Positions 1-6,410 of a stretch of DNA of 13,977 nucleotides are shown in pieces (the first letter of the stretch is position 1; every line of letters begins with the position of its first letter). Source of the stretch: an uncultured bacterium (GTDB lineage Bacteria > Bacillota > Clostridia > Oscillospirales > Ruminococcaceae). The notes beneath the pieces were generated by a model. It was not told the origin of the DNA and ran no database searches. It saw nothing but the letters and a program-made list of their open reading frames with translations. The DNA is taken from contig CAJMLQ010000079.1 in NCBI GenBank assembly GCA_905214265.1, forward strand, positions 1 to 13,977, in the 5' to 3' direction. Position numbers and translations under genes: made by a program.

Positions 1-1
1 A

Positions 2-28
2 GATCTGGAATTTGAGCCAACCGAATAA
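2..28 (+). CDS. Possible last eight codons of an upstream gene (partial)
   Basis: One frame reads DLEFEPTE and then a TAA stop, and an intrinsic terminator begins 15 bases later, which is the usual layout for the end of a gene. Eight codons cannot identify a family. A different frame stays open to 117 but would run through the terminator, so I prefer this one. The call rests only on its position relative to the hairpin. Confidence 0.3.
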   Translation, partial: DLEFEPTE

Positions 29-42
29 TGGATGTTTTGTTG

Positions 43-75
43 ATTCCGGCTTCCTGCATGGAGCCGGAATTTTTT
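43..75 (+). terminator. Intrinsic terminator of the upstream gene
   Basis: A perfect 9-bp stem (ATTCCGGCT at 43-51 with AGCCGGAAT at 62-70) encloses a 10-base loop and runs straight into six T residues (70-75). It separates the cassette starting at 184 from whatever lies upstream, so that cassette needs its own promoter. Confidence 0.82.
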
Positions 76-128
76 GGGGGAAAGCATACGAACCTGCACT
101 TTCGGACAGGGCGTAAAAAGTATATGTT

Positions 129-137
129 TGCTATACT
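129..137 (+). promoter_or_regulatory. Candidate extended -10 promoter for the sensor cassette
   Basis: TGC directly followed by TATACT gives a good extended -10 element 46 bases before the start codon at 184 and downstream of the terminator at 43-75. No convincing -35 hexamer lies 16-18 bases upstream. Extended -10 promoters can work without a strong -35, but activator control is equally possible. Nothing else in 76-183 looks like a gene. Confidence 0.38.
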
Positions 138-183
138 ATGATCGTAAAAGAGCAGCGGACGGATTCACACAGGAGGTGAACAC

Positions 184-567
184 ATGCGTAGAGTGGTTGT
201 AGATATGCAAAATGCACTTTTTTCAGATGCGATATCGGCAGCATTGAAAGGGTTTTCTTCGGACTTTCATGTGTATCAGAGTGAAAACCCCAGGAAAACA
301 ACCCAGCTGTGTGTATACACCCAAGCAGATATTCTGCTGATGGAGGTGACCGTCTATGCGCCTTGGCGGCTGGAGGATCGAATGCTCCTGCGCCAGGAAG
401 TGAAAGCGCAAAGATCGGACTGTAAAATCGTTCTGGTGGTGGATGAAAATACGGATGCGGAATTGGCAGACCGAGTTCGTCAAGCGAAAAAAGACGGCGT
501 GATCGACCAGTTCCTCTACGGTTCCGTCTCCGCAGCCTATCTGTCCGCTGTAATTGATACATTGTAG
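184..567 (+). CDS. Receiver-like protein without phosphorylation residues (pseudo-receiver)
   Basis: A 127-residue protein preceded by a near-perfect ribosome binding site (AGGAGGTG at 171-178, five bases before ATG). The order of hydrophobic strands and helices resembles a CheY-type receiver domain: strand MRRVVVDM at the start, ADILLMEV at 48-55, KIVLVV at 81-86, and a C-terminal helix from about 115. The residues that make a receiver work are not conserved. The phosphoacceptor position appears to be Glu54, the Thr/Ser position falls in an acidic DENTD stretch, and no Lys is present where the receiver Lys is expected (QFLYG). It has no DNA-binding domain and no signal peptide, so it should be cytoplasmic. 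It lies 18 bases before a solute-binding lipoprotein gene and in the same run as a membrane LuxR-type regulator, so it may modulate that regulator by protein contact. The fold assignment is by eye and could be wrong; the gene itself is secure. Confidence 0.72.
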   Translation: MRRVVVDMQNALFSDAISAALKGFSSDFHVYQSENPRKTTQLCVYTQADILLMEVTVYAPWRLEDRMLLRQEVKAQRSDCKIVLVVDENTDAELADRVRQAKKDGVIDQFLYGSVSAAYLSAVIDTL

Positions 568-585
568 TATAAGCGAGGAAATCCT

Positions 586-1950
586 ATGAAAAAGATAAAA
601 TGCTTTGCTGTATGCTTGATCCTGTTGAGCTTCTCCTTTCTTTCTACAGGCTGTGGCAAGAAACAGGATGCGCCGGTCACCGTGTCTTTATGGCATGTCT
701 ACGGCGCGCAGACCGACTCGCCCTTAAACGATTTGATTGACGAGTTCAACGCCACGGTTGGCGTGGAGGAAAACATTCGGGTGGAGGTGACCAGCGTTAC
801 CAACAATAAAACCATCCATGAGGGAATTCTGGCCGCTGCATTTGAGGATCCGGGAGCGCCGGAGCTGCCAGACATGTTCGTTTCCTATCCCAAAACGGTT
901 CTGGCCATGCCGGATGATGGGGTGCTTGTAGACTATCGCGATTATTTTTCCGAAGAAGAGCTTGGGGAATTTCTCCCCTCTTTTTTAGAAGAGGGCACCG
1001 TGAATGACCGGTTGGTGGTGCTGCCGGTAGCCAAGTCCACAGAAATTCTGTATGTGAACAAAACAGCCTTTGACCGTTTTTCCGCAGCCACCGGTGCACA
1101 GCTTTCCGATCTTGAGACCTGGGAAGGACTGTTTGCACTGGCTGAGGAATATGTGCAGTGGACGGATTCCCTGACTCCCGACATACCGGGAGACGGCAAG
1201 GTATTTTTTGTCCACGATTTCCACTTCAACTATTTTCAGGTAGGCGTAGAATCTCTGGGGGAGAATTTCTTCAGCGGAGATACCCTGGCTTTTGGAGACG
1301 CCTTTGATACGGTATGGGAGCCTTATGCCAGAGCGACCCTTTCCGGCGGTGTCTGGCTGGAGAGCGGCTATGCCACCGAACCACTGCGTACCGGCGATTC
1401 CATTGTGTCGGTAGCCTCGTCGGCCAGCGTGCTGTATTTTTCCGATACGGTGACCTATGCCGACAACACCAGTGAGCAGATCGATGTGCTGACCATGCCC
1501 TGTCCTACCTTTGAAAATGGGGAAAAGCTGGTTATGCAGCGAGGAGCCGGAATATGCACGGTCAGAACCACGCCGGAGCGGGAATCAGCCTGTATCACAT
1601 TTCTAAAGTGGCTGACGGACGCCAAGCGGAATGTGGAGTTCGTAACCAGCATGGGATATATGCCGGTGAAGCAGGAATCCTTTGACGCCTACCTTGCCGA
1701 TGCCATTGACAGCTTGACTGATCCCATGTATGTCACCCTGTACCAGACCTTCCAGGAAACCCAGGAGGCGTACACATTCTACGTTCCGCCGCAGCTGGAT
1801 ACTTATCTGGATCTGGAAAATCGGTTTGAAGAAAATGTGCGCTATGCCATGAAGTACGGAAGAGCAAAGTATCTGGAAGACGATGCCGACAATGCCCTGG
1901 ACAGGCAGGTTTGGAGCACATTGGCGTATTTTAAGGAGCATTACCAATAA
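586..1950 (+). CDS. Extracellular solute-binding lipoprotein, family 1 type
   Basis: A 454-residue protein with a lipoprotein signal peptide: basic MKKIK, a hydrophobic core, and a lipobox LSTGC with the lipidated Cys at 23. The mature part has family-1 ABC binding-protein features: strand TVSLWHVYG near 32-40, a segment around 97-116 typical of the first lobe, and the hinge-like VVLPVAKSTEILYVNK at about 144-159. Such proteins bind sugars or related solutes outside the cell and deliver them to an ABC permease. No permease or ATPase gene lies on either side. Instead the next gene encodes a membrane regulator with a large external domain, which suggests this lipoprotein may act as a ligand-presenting co-receptor. 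Ribosome binding site GAGGAA at 575-580. A small hairpin just after the stop codon could lower expression of the downstream regulator. Substrate unknown. Confidence 0.92.
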   Translation: MKKIKCFAVCLILLSFSFLSTGCGKKQDAPVTVSLWHVYGAQTDSPLNDLIDEFNATVGVEENIRVEVTSVTNNKTIHEGILAAAFEDPGAPELPDMFVSYPKTVLAMPDDGVLVDYRDYFSEEELGEFLPSFLEEGTVNDRLVVLPVAKSTEILYVNKTAFDRFSAATGAQLSDLETWEGLFALAEEYVQWTDSLTPDIPGDGKVFFVHDFHFNYFQVGVESLGENFFSGDTLAFGDAFDTVWEPYARATLSGGVWLESGYATEPLRTGDSIVSVASSASVLYFSDTVTYADNTSEQIDVLTMPCPTFENGEKLVMQRGAGICTVRTTPERESACITFLKWLTDAKRNVEFVTSMGYMPVKQESFDAYLADAIDSLTDPMYVTLYQTFQETQEAYTFYVPPQLDTYLDLENRFEENVRYAMKYGRAKYLEDDADNALDRQVWSTLAYFKEHYQ

Positions 1951-1965
1951 CGCTAAGGCGTTTTT
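1949..1965 (+). terminator. Weak hairpin with T-run between binding-protein and regulator genes
   Basis: AACGC (1949-1953) pairs with GCGTT (1958-1962) around a TAAG loop, and the T-run continues to 1965. The stem is only 5 bp and overlaps the stop codon, so at best this is a leaky terminator or attenuator. It would make the binding protein more abundant than the regulator encoded next. Confidence 0.3.
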
Positions 1966-1984
1966 CGGGAAAGGAGGGAGATCC

Positions 1985-3571
1985 ATGTTACAGAAGCTGA
2001 AAGAGCTGTGGCTGGCCACAATGGACGCAAAACGGCAGAGCGTGAGCATGCAGCGCAAGCTGGGACTGTACTGGATGTCCATGGCCATGGCCGTATTGGC
2101 GGCGCTGATTCTGGTGCTCAGCTTTGCCGGGGTGTTTTCGGACCCGGCCCAAAAGGTTTCGGACGCTCTGCGCCTTCAGCAGCGTAATACGGTTTCCGCC
2201 CTTTCCGAGCAGCTTTCCGGTCTCAATGGGCAGTGCATCAAGCTGTCCCAGTCCATCTCCACGGAAATCTCCAATACGCTGAAAGAGAACGGCGCATCCC
2301 TTCAGGATCTCAACAACAACCAGGCTCTGATCCAAGATGTGGAGGAAGTCATTTACGAACATTTGCATTCCACGTTGTTGGTCGGTGACTGCAACGGTGT
2401 ATTTGCTTTGCTCAACGCCACCGTTAATACGCAGTTGGAATATGCCTCCACCTCACGAATGGGCCTGTATCTGCGGTATTCTGACCTGAACAGCACCACC
2501 AGCGCCAACCAGCATCTGGTTTTCTACCGGGGTGTTTCGGATATTGCCCGCATCCAGCAGGTGGAGATGCACAATCGCTGGAATCTGGAATTTGATACTG
2601 CCTTTCTTCCTGGATACGAAGAACTGATGACAAAGCCTGTCAACCGGCTGGCAACGGCAGGAGTGTGGTCGGAGCGGACGCAGCTGAAGGACACCTGGGA
2701 GGATGTGATGCTGCTGTATGTTCCTATTCTGGACTGGGATGGACAGGTGTGCGGTCTATGCGGCATTGAGCTGAGCGAGCTGTATTTTCGCCTCTCTTAC
2801 CCTTCCGTGGCGTCCAATTACGGAGACATGGTTACAGTGCTTGCACCTTTGGACGGAAATACTCTGAACCTGGAGCAGGCAATGCTGGGTGACGCCATGT
2901 GTCTGAGACTGGAGCCAAAGGGTGTGCTTCGTATTAAGGAAGGGAATTTTTATAATACCTATTCCAACAGAACGGAGTCCTATATCGGGTTTCACCAAAC
3001 CATCGGAGGCTCAACTGTTTACGGACGGGAGCTGGCGGTGGTGACTTTGATCTCCCAAAGCAGCTATGAGCAGATGGCGACAGCCAGCCGCACCATTTGG
3101 ATCCTTGGCTCTCTGGCCTTTTTGATCTGTATGCTGCTGCTGTCTCTGTTCCTCTCTCACCGGTTCGTGCGTCCGATCCTGCAAAGCATCCGCCAGTTCC
3201 AGGACTCACCGGTAGATAATCCCAGCTCCGGGTTCCACGAGATCGACCAATTACTTGCCCTGATCCAGTCTACCTCCTGGCAAAAGCAGATGGAAACGGA
3301 GCTTCCGCCGGAGCTGGATCGGTTCTTCTCGGATTTTATCGCCTGTGTGCAGACATTGACGCCCATGGAACGTACTGTTTTACAGTATTACATAGAGGGC
3401 TGCGATATCAACGAGGTCTCTCAGCGTACCTTTATCAGCATCAATACGGCAAAGAAACACAATACCAATATCAACAGGAAGCTGGGGGTTTCTTCCCGTG
3501 AAGAGCTGATGCTCTGCATCGACCTGTTCCGCCGTTGCGGAAAACTGGAACAAATCTCCTATTACACTTGA
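1985..3571 (+). CDS. Membrane-tethered LuxR-type transcriptional regulator with extracytoplasmic sensor
   Basis: A 528-residue protein. I chose ATG 1985 over an upstream in-frame start at 1883 because AGGAGG sits at 1972-1977, seven bases before it, and the earlier start overlaps the preceding gene by more than 60 bases. Order of parts: short basic cytoplasmic N-terminus, transmembrane helix about 28-50, extracytoplasmic region about 51-368 whose shape and length resemble a Cache-like sensor, second transmembrane helix about 369-391, a HAMP-like linker (HRFVRPILQSIRQF) about 392-430, then a LuxR/GerE-type helix-turn-helix at about 457-515. The recognition-helix segment reads SINTAKKHNTNINRKLGV. 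It has no kinase or receiver domain, so this is a one-component membrane regulator. The binding-protein gene just upstream makes ligand-loaded lipoprotein a plausible input. Target genes are not shown by the sequence. The two helices plus HTH are clear; the Cache label is tentative. Confidence 0.9.
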   Translation: MLQKLKELWLATMDAKRQSVSMQRKLGLYWMSMAMAVLAALILVLSFAGVFSDPAQKVSDALRLQQRNTVSALSEQLSGLNGQCIKLSQSISTEISNTLKENGASLQDLNNNQALIQDVEEVIYEHLHSTLLVGDCNGVFALLNATVNTQLEYASTSRMGLYLRYSDLNSTTSANQHLVFYRGVSDIARIQQVEMHNRWNLEFDTAFLPGYEELMTKPVNRLATAGVWSERTQLKDTWEDVMLLYVPILDWDGQVCGLCGIELSELYFRLSYPSVASNYGDMVTVLAPLDGNTLNLEQAMLGDAMCLRLEPKGVLRIKEGNFYNTYSNRTESYIGFHQTIGGSTVYGRELAVVTLISQSSYEQMATASRTIWILGSLAFLICMLLLSLFLSHRFVRPILQSIRQFQDSPVDNPSSGFHEIDQLLALIQSTSWQKQMETELPPELDRFFSDFIACVQTLTPMERTVLQYYIEGCDINEVSQRTFISINTAKKHNTNINRKLGVSSREELMLCIDLFRRCGKLEQISYYT

Positions 3572-3577
3572 ATACCG

Positions 3578-3612
3578 CCCGCCTAGTTCAAAACCGGCGG
3601 GTTTCCTTTTTT
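3578..3612 (+). terminator. Intrinsic terminator of the sensor cassette
   Basis: CCCGCC (3578-3583) pairs with GGCGGG (3596-3601) and is followed by TTTCCTTTTTT. It begins seven bases after the stop of the LuxR-type gene and clearly ends that transcription unit. Confidence 0.85.
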
Positions 3613-3654
3613 CACATCTACATTTGATGAATATGAATACACACTTCATCCTTC

Positions 3655-3680
3655 GCCAGTCATTTTGACTGGCACTTTTT
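3655..3680 (+). terminator. Second intrinsic terminator hairpin
   Basis: GCCAGTCA (3655-3662) and TGACTGGC (3666-3673) form a perfect stem with a three-base loop, or 7 bp with a five-base loop, followed by ACTTTTTG. It lies 40 bases after the first terminator with no gene between them, so it is either a back-up terminator or the end of a short untranslated RNA starting in this gap. Confidence 0.72.
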
Positions 3681-3735
3681 GTTTCTATATATAGCTGTTG
3701 CAAAAGCATAAACACTATATATTGTGTGCTACTGA

Positions 3736-3769
3736 GTAGTATTATTGGATTTCCCCTCCAAAATACTAC
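3736..3769 (+). promoter_or_regulatory. Stem-loop with C-rich loop in the leader of the zinc-ribbon operon
   Basis: GTAGTAT (3736-3742) pairs with ATACTAC (3763-3769), then after a small asymmetric bulge TTGGA (3745-3749) pairs with TCCAA (3757-3761). The loop is TTTCCCC. There is no T-run after it, so it is not a simple terminator. It ends about 80 bases before the start at 3851 and may be a leader RNA element or an operator-like inverted repeat. The pyrimidine-rich loop and the adjoining TCC are complementary to Shine-Dalgarno sequence. The rest of 3613-3850 shows no gene and no promoter I can defend; TTGCAA at 3698 and TATATT at 3718 are too close together to be a standard pair. Confidence 0.5.
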
Positions 3770-3850
3770 CTGGGACCATATCTTTTCCCGATGATTTTTG
3801 ATAAAACAAAATCAGAAAGAGCGGCTGCAAAAAAGAAAGGCGGTGAAGGA

Positions 3851-4234
3851 ATGAGTAAGATTGGACCGGATCTTTTACTGGATTGCTCTACGCCAAGTGA
3901 ATTCATATTTTCTCTGCACTGTGCAGAGTGCGGAGAAGTGTGGCGTTCAAGACCGGTCCGGTTCTCCCGGGCTGGAGTGAAGCCGATGAACGAAGGCAAG
4001 CAGGTAATATTTGACACGCTTTACAAGCGGGAGAAAAAAGAGGCACTACAGCGGGCGACAGAAGAAGCGGCGGAGGTATTCAGCCAATGCCCCATCTGTC
4101 ACCGGCTGGTATGTGACCACTGTTTTTTAATCTGTGAAGAACTGGATATGTGTATTTCATGCGCCGCTCACTTACAGGAACACGGAACTCCCGTGACACA
4201 GCGCACCGATCACAGACGATTCTGTAAGCGGTAA
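3851..4234 (+). CDS. Small Cys-rich zinc-binding protein of unknown function
   Basis: A 127-residue soluble protein opening the long operon. I chose ATG 3851 because AAAGGCGGTGAAGGA precedes it; the in-frame ATG at 3791 has no ribosome binding site. It has one Cys pair, CAEC, at 24-27, then a dense cluster in 80-104: CPIC at 80-83, then Cys88, Cys91, Cys95 and CISC at 101-104. This looks like one or two zinc fingers or a treble-clef arrangement. A Lys/Glu-rich helix lies between the two Cys groups (about 58-76). There is no signal peptide or membrane helix. I do not recognise a named family. It lies 48 bases before the SPFH gene, and nearly every downstream partner also carries Cys-pair zinc ribbons, so a role as a small adaptor in the same complex is a reasonable guess but only a guess. 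Confidence 0.8.
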   Translation: MSKIGPDLLLDCSTPSEFIFSLHCAECGEVWRSRPVRFSRAGVKPMNEGKQVIFDTLYKREKKEALQRATEEAAEVFSQCPICHRLVCDHCFLICEELDMCISCAAHLQEHGTPVTQRTDHRRFCKR

Positions 4235-4282
4235 GAAACGCAAGTACATGCTCATCAGCATATGAAACAAGGAGGATAAACT

Positions 4283-5695
4283 ATGGGACTTATTAAGGCA
4301 GCATTGGGAGCAGCTGGAGGCGTATTGGCTGACCAATGGAAAGAGTATTTCTACTGTGAGGCACTTCCGGCAAACACGCTGGCGGTCAAGGGCTGCAAGC
4401 GCACATCCGGGCGCTCGTCCAACACCAAGGGCAGCGATAACATCATCTCCAATGGAAGCGTGATCGCCATAGCAGACGGTCAGTGCATGATTATTGTGGA
4501 ACAGGGCAAGGTGGTGGATGTGTGCGCCGAGCCGGGAGAGTATACATACGATATGTCTACAGAGCCGTCCCTGTTTTGCGGCGATCTGTCTGAAAACATT
4601 CCGGCAGTTATGAAAAACATCGGCAAACGCTTTACCTTTGGCGGTGAGGCTCCAAAGGATCAGCGTGTGTACTACTTTAACACCAAGGAATTGATTGGGA
4701 ATAAATATGGAACGCCGTCGCCGGTTCCCTTCCGCGTCGTGGATCAGAATATTGGCCTGGACATGGATATTTCCATTCGCTGCTTTGGAGAATACAGCTA
4801 CCGCATCACAAACCCGATTTTGTTCTATACCAATGTCTGTGGAAATGTGCAGGCAGAATATGACCGCAGTGAGATCGATGGTCAGCTTAAGACGGAGCTT
4901 CTGACGGCGCTGCAGCCCGCTTTTGCCAAGATTAGTGATATGGGCATCCGATACAGCGCCCTGCCGGGCCATACCCTGGAACTTGCCGAGGCGCTCAATG
5001 GCGTACTTTCCCAAAAATGGGCAGACCTGCGTGGCATTGAGATCGTCTCCTTTGGTGTTTCCAGCGTAAAGGCTTCGGAAGAAGATGAGGCGATGATCAA
5101 GGAATTGCAGCGCAATGCCACGTTCCGCAATCCCACAATGGCAGCTGCACACATGGTGGGTGCACAGGCTTCCGCCATGCAGTCCGCTGCAAAAAATGAA
5201 GGCGCCGGTCCGGCTATGGCCTTCATGGGCATGAATATGGCCGGACAGATGGGCGGCATGAATGCCCAAAACCTGTTTGCCATGGGGCAGCAGCAACAGG
5301 CTCAGCAGCCAGCTCCCGCACCGGCGGCCCCTGCCGGCTGGACCTGCAGCTGCGGTCAGGCCGGAAATACCGGAAAGTTCTGCCAGTCCTGCGGAGCAAA
5401 AAAGCCCGAGCCGAAGTCCTCAGCTGACGGCTGGAAGTGTGCCTGCGGTGCCACGGTCACCGGAAAGTTCTGCCCGGAATGCGGAAAACCCAAACCCGCC
5501 GAAAGTGTTGGTTGGACCTGTGCCTGCGGCGCTGTGAACCAGGGGAAGTTCTGCGCCGAGTGTGGAGCCAAAAAGCCCGCCGGCGTACCTCAGTACAAGT
5601 GCGACAAGTGCGGCTGGGAGCCTGCCGACCCCGCCCATCCGCCCAAGTTCTGCCCGGAGTGCGGAGACCCCTTTGATGACGGAGACCTGAAATAA
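4283..5695 (+). CDS. SPFH-domain (YdjI-like) protein with four C-terminal zinc ribbons
   Basis: A 470-residue protein with a strong site AAGGAGG (4269-4275) seven bases before ATG. The N-terminal region, about 20-270, is the SPFH-type domain of the YdjI / virion-core-like family: QWKEYFYCEALPANTLAVKG near 18-37, IIVEQGKVVDVCAEPGEYTY near 70-89, and GIEIVSFGVSSVKASEED near 251-268. SPFH proteins form membrane-associated oligomers that organise membrane zones. A Met/Ala/Gly-rich stretch (about 286-335) and a Gln/Ala/Pro linker (336-352) lead to four zinc ribbons. Three are short CxC...CxxC types (Cys355/357/367/370, 386/388/397/400, 413/415/424/427). The last is a classic CxxC...CxxC type (440/443/457/460). 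There is no signal peptide or obvious transmembrane helix, so it should be cytoplasmic at the membrane. In B. subtilis the YdjI relative is encoded with YdjG, YdjH and PspA, and YdjG-like and TPM genes follow here. Its zinc ribbon is nearly copied in the next two genes. Confidence 0.93.
   Translation: MGLIKAALGAAGGVLADQWKEYFYCEALPANTLAVKGCKRTSGRSSNTKGSDNIISNGSVIAIADGQCMIIVEQGKVVDVCAEPGEYTYDMSTEPSLFCGDLSENIPAVMKNIGKRFTFGGEAPKDQRVYYFNTKELIGNKYGTPSPVPFRVVDQNIGLDMDISIRCFGEYSYRITNPILFYTNVCGNVQAEYDRSEIDGQLKTELLTALQPAFAKISDMGIRYSALPGHTLELAEALNGVLSQKWADLRGIEIVSFGVSSVKASEEDEAMIKELQRNATFRNPTMAAAHMVGAQASAMQSAAKNEGAGPAMAFMGMNMAGQMGGMNAQNLFAMGQQQQAQQPAPAPAAPAGWTCSCGQAGNTGKFCQSCGAKKPEPKSSADGWKCACGATVTGKFCPECGKPKPAESVGWTCACGAVNQGKFCAECGAKKPAGVPQYKCDKCGWEPADPAHPPKFCPECGDPFDDGDLK
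5336..5665 (+). repeat. Coding repeat: array of four zinc ribbons
   Basis: This is the C-terminal third of the SPFH gene. Three units share the pattern W-x-C-x-C-G, six to nine residues, then GKFC-x-x-CG, joined by Lys/Pro-rich linkers. The fourth is a divergent unit with a CxxC first pair. The first three are alike enough to suggest tandem duplication, and the first unit closely matches the zinc ribbons at 6321-6380 and 7394-7453. Confidence 0.85.
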
Positions 5696-5696
5696 T

Positions 5697-6410
5697 ATGC
5701 GCCGCAAGGCTTGGATATTTTTTACCGGGGTCGTTGTTGGCCTTACGCTCTCAGGTCTGCACCATCATTTTGTAACAAATCAGATTATGGACGGAGGGAG
5801 CGACATGGAATCGGAGGAAATTCGGACAGTTTCCGAAACCGCCGAATTGGTGGAATTCTACTGGCATCAAAGCGCCATGAACTACGATGGCTGTTTTAAG
5901 TTCTGGATAAAAACCACTGAGCAGGATCTCTCCAATCCCCGCCTGTACTGCGAGTATGCAGATCCGGAAACCCATGAACGCGTAGAGATTGGTGATGATT
6001 CCCCTGGGTTTTATTGGAACGGGATGGGAACTGAACGCGCAGAGGGCGAGACATGGCTGCCGGTCTCCTTAGAACGTTGGGAAGAGCTGGCTGATTTTCT
6101 GCGCAAGGCGGAACTGTCTGCCTACCGCGCTCCGCCCCCGGGTCTTATGGACGCAACCGACAGTATAATCCAAGTCACATGGCGCGATGGCGGCGAGGAG
6201 TTTACAAACAACTACGATGGTGTGTCTGCCCACGATCTGCATCTGCTGGAACTGCTTCAGGACATCGCGAAAGAAGCAAATTCCACAGAGAGCGGCAAGT
6301 CCCAGCCCGCCCCGGAGGGGAGCTGGACGTGTTCCTGCGGACAGACCGGGAACACGGGGAGGTTCTGCCCTGAGTGCGGCAAATCCGTTGCAAGCGGAGC
6401 CCGAAAATGA
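5697..6410 (+). CDS. Membrane-anchored single-repeat protein with C-terminal zinc ribbon
   Basis: A 237-residue protein starting one base after the SPFH stop codon. It has an N-terminal hydrophobic anchor (about 5-22, after MRRK), a short spacer ending VTNQIMDGG, one copy (39-195) of a repeat domain present twice in the next gene, and a zinc ribbon with Cys212, 214, 224 and 227 (CxC-x9-CxxC). Repeat landmarks are ELVEFYWHQSAMNYDG, RLYCEYADPET, RWEELADFLRKAEL and IQVTWRDGGEEFTNNY. I do not recognise the domain. The start is uncertain: the site for ATG 5697 is a GGAG about 12 bases away, while GGAGGG at 5793-5798 stands six bases before an in-frame ATG at 5805, which would give a soluble form without the anchor. 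With the anchor, the basic N-terminus predicts that the repeat and zinc ribbon lie outside, which is unusual for a zinc ribbon. The stop codon overlaps the next start. Confidence 0.83.
   Translation: MRRKAWIFFTGVVVGLTLSGLHHHFVTNQIMDGGSDMESEEIRTVSETAELVEFYWHQSAMNYDGCFKFWIKTTEQDLSNPRLYCEYADPETHERVEIGDDSPGFYWNGMGTERAEGETWLPVSLERWEELADFLRKAELSAYRAPPPGLMDATDSIIQVTWRDGGEEFTNNYDGVSAHDLHLLELLQDIAKEANSTESGKSQPAPEGSWTCSCGQTGNTGRFCPECGKSVASGARK
5811..6380 (+). repeat. Repeat unit A (domain plus zinc ribbon)
   Basis: First of three related units. It encodes SEEIRTVSETAELVEF through the zinc-ribbon CPECG. It aligns along its length with unit B at 6890-7453, at both protein and DNA level. The stretch that encodes the zinc ribbon differs at roughly 9 of 75 bases by eye, and 23 bases at its left edge are identical. 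Where B and C have an ATG near the head, A has ACC (Thr). Confidence 0.88.

Noticed and set aside
3..119. Frame open from the window edge through the first hairpin
   Set aside because: It would read through a strong intrinsic terminator and shows no family features; the frame that stops at 28 fits better.
1883..1984. Earlier in-frame start for the LuxR-type membrane protein
   Set aside because: It overlaps the binding-protein gene and lacks a ribosome binding site; ATG 1985 has AGGAGG at the right distance.
586..3571. Part of an ABC sugar transporter operon
   Set aside because: No permease or ATPase gene is present, and terminators bound the unit on both sides (43-75 and 3578-3612).
3791..3850. 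Earlier in-frame start for the small Cys-rich protein
   Set aside because: No ribosome binding site precedes ATG 3791 and the extra 20 residues are Lys-rich and featureless. ATG 3851 has a purine-rich site.
4248..4261. Small hairpin ATGCT/AGCAT before the SPFH gene
   Set aside because: Only 5 A/T-containing pairs with no T-run; too weak to call a regulatory element.
4172..5296. Long open frame of 374 codons on the - strand
   Set aside because: It lies antisense to the SPFH gene, which has a clear family match, a strong ribosome binding site and conserved motifs. The - strand protein is His/Cys-rich with no recognisable domain.
5336..5665. Regularly spaced repeats that might be a CRISPR array
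   Set aside because: They are coding zinc ribbons, imperfect in DNA sequence, with conserved Cys codons rather than identical repeats and unique spacers.
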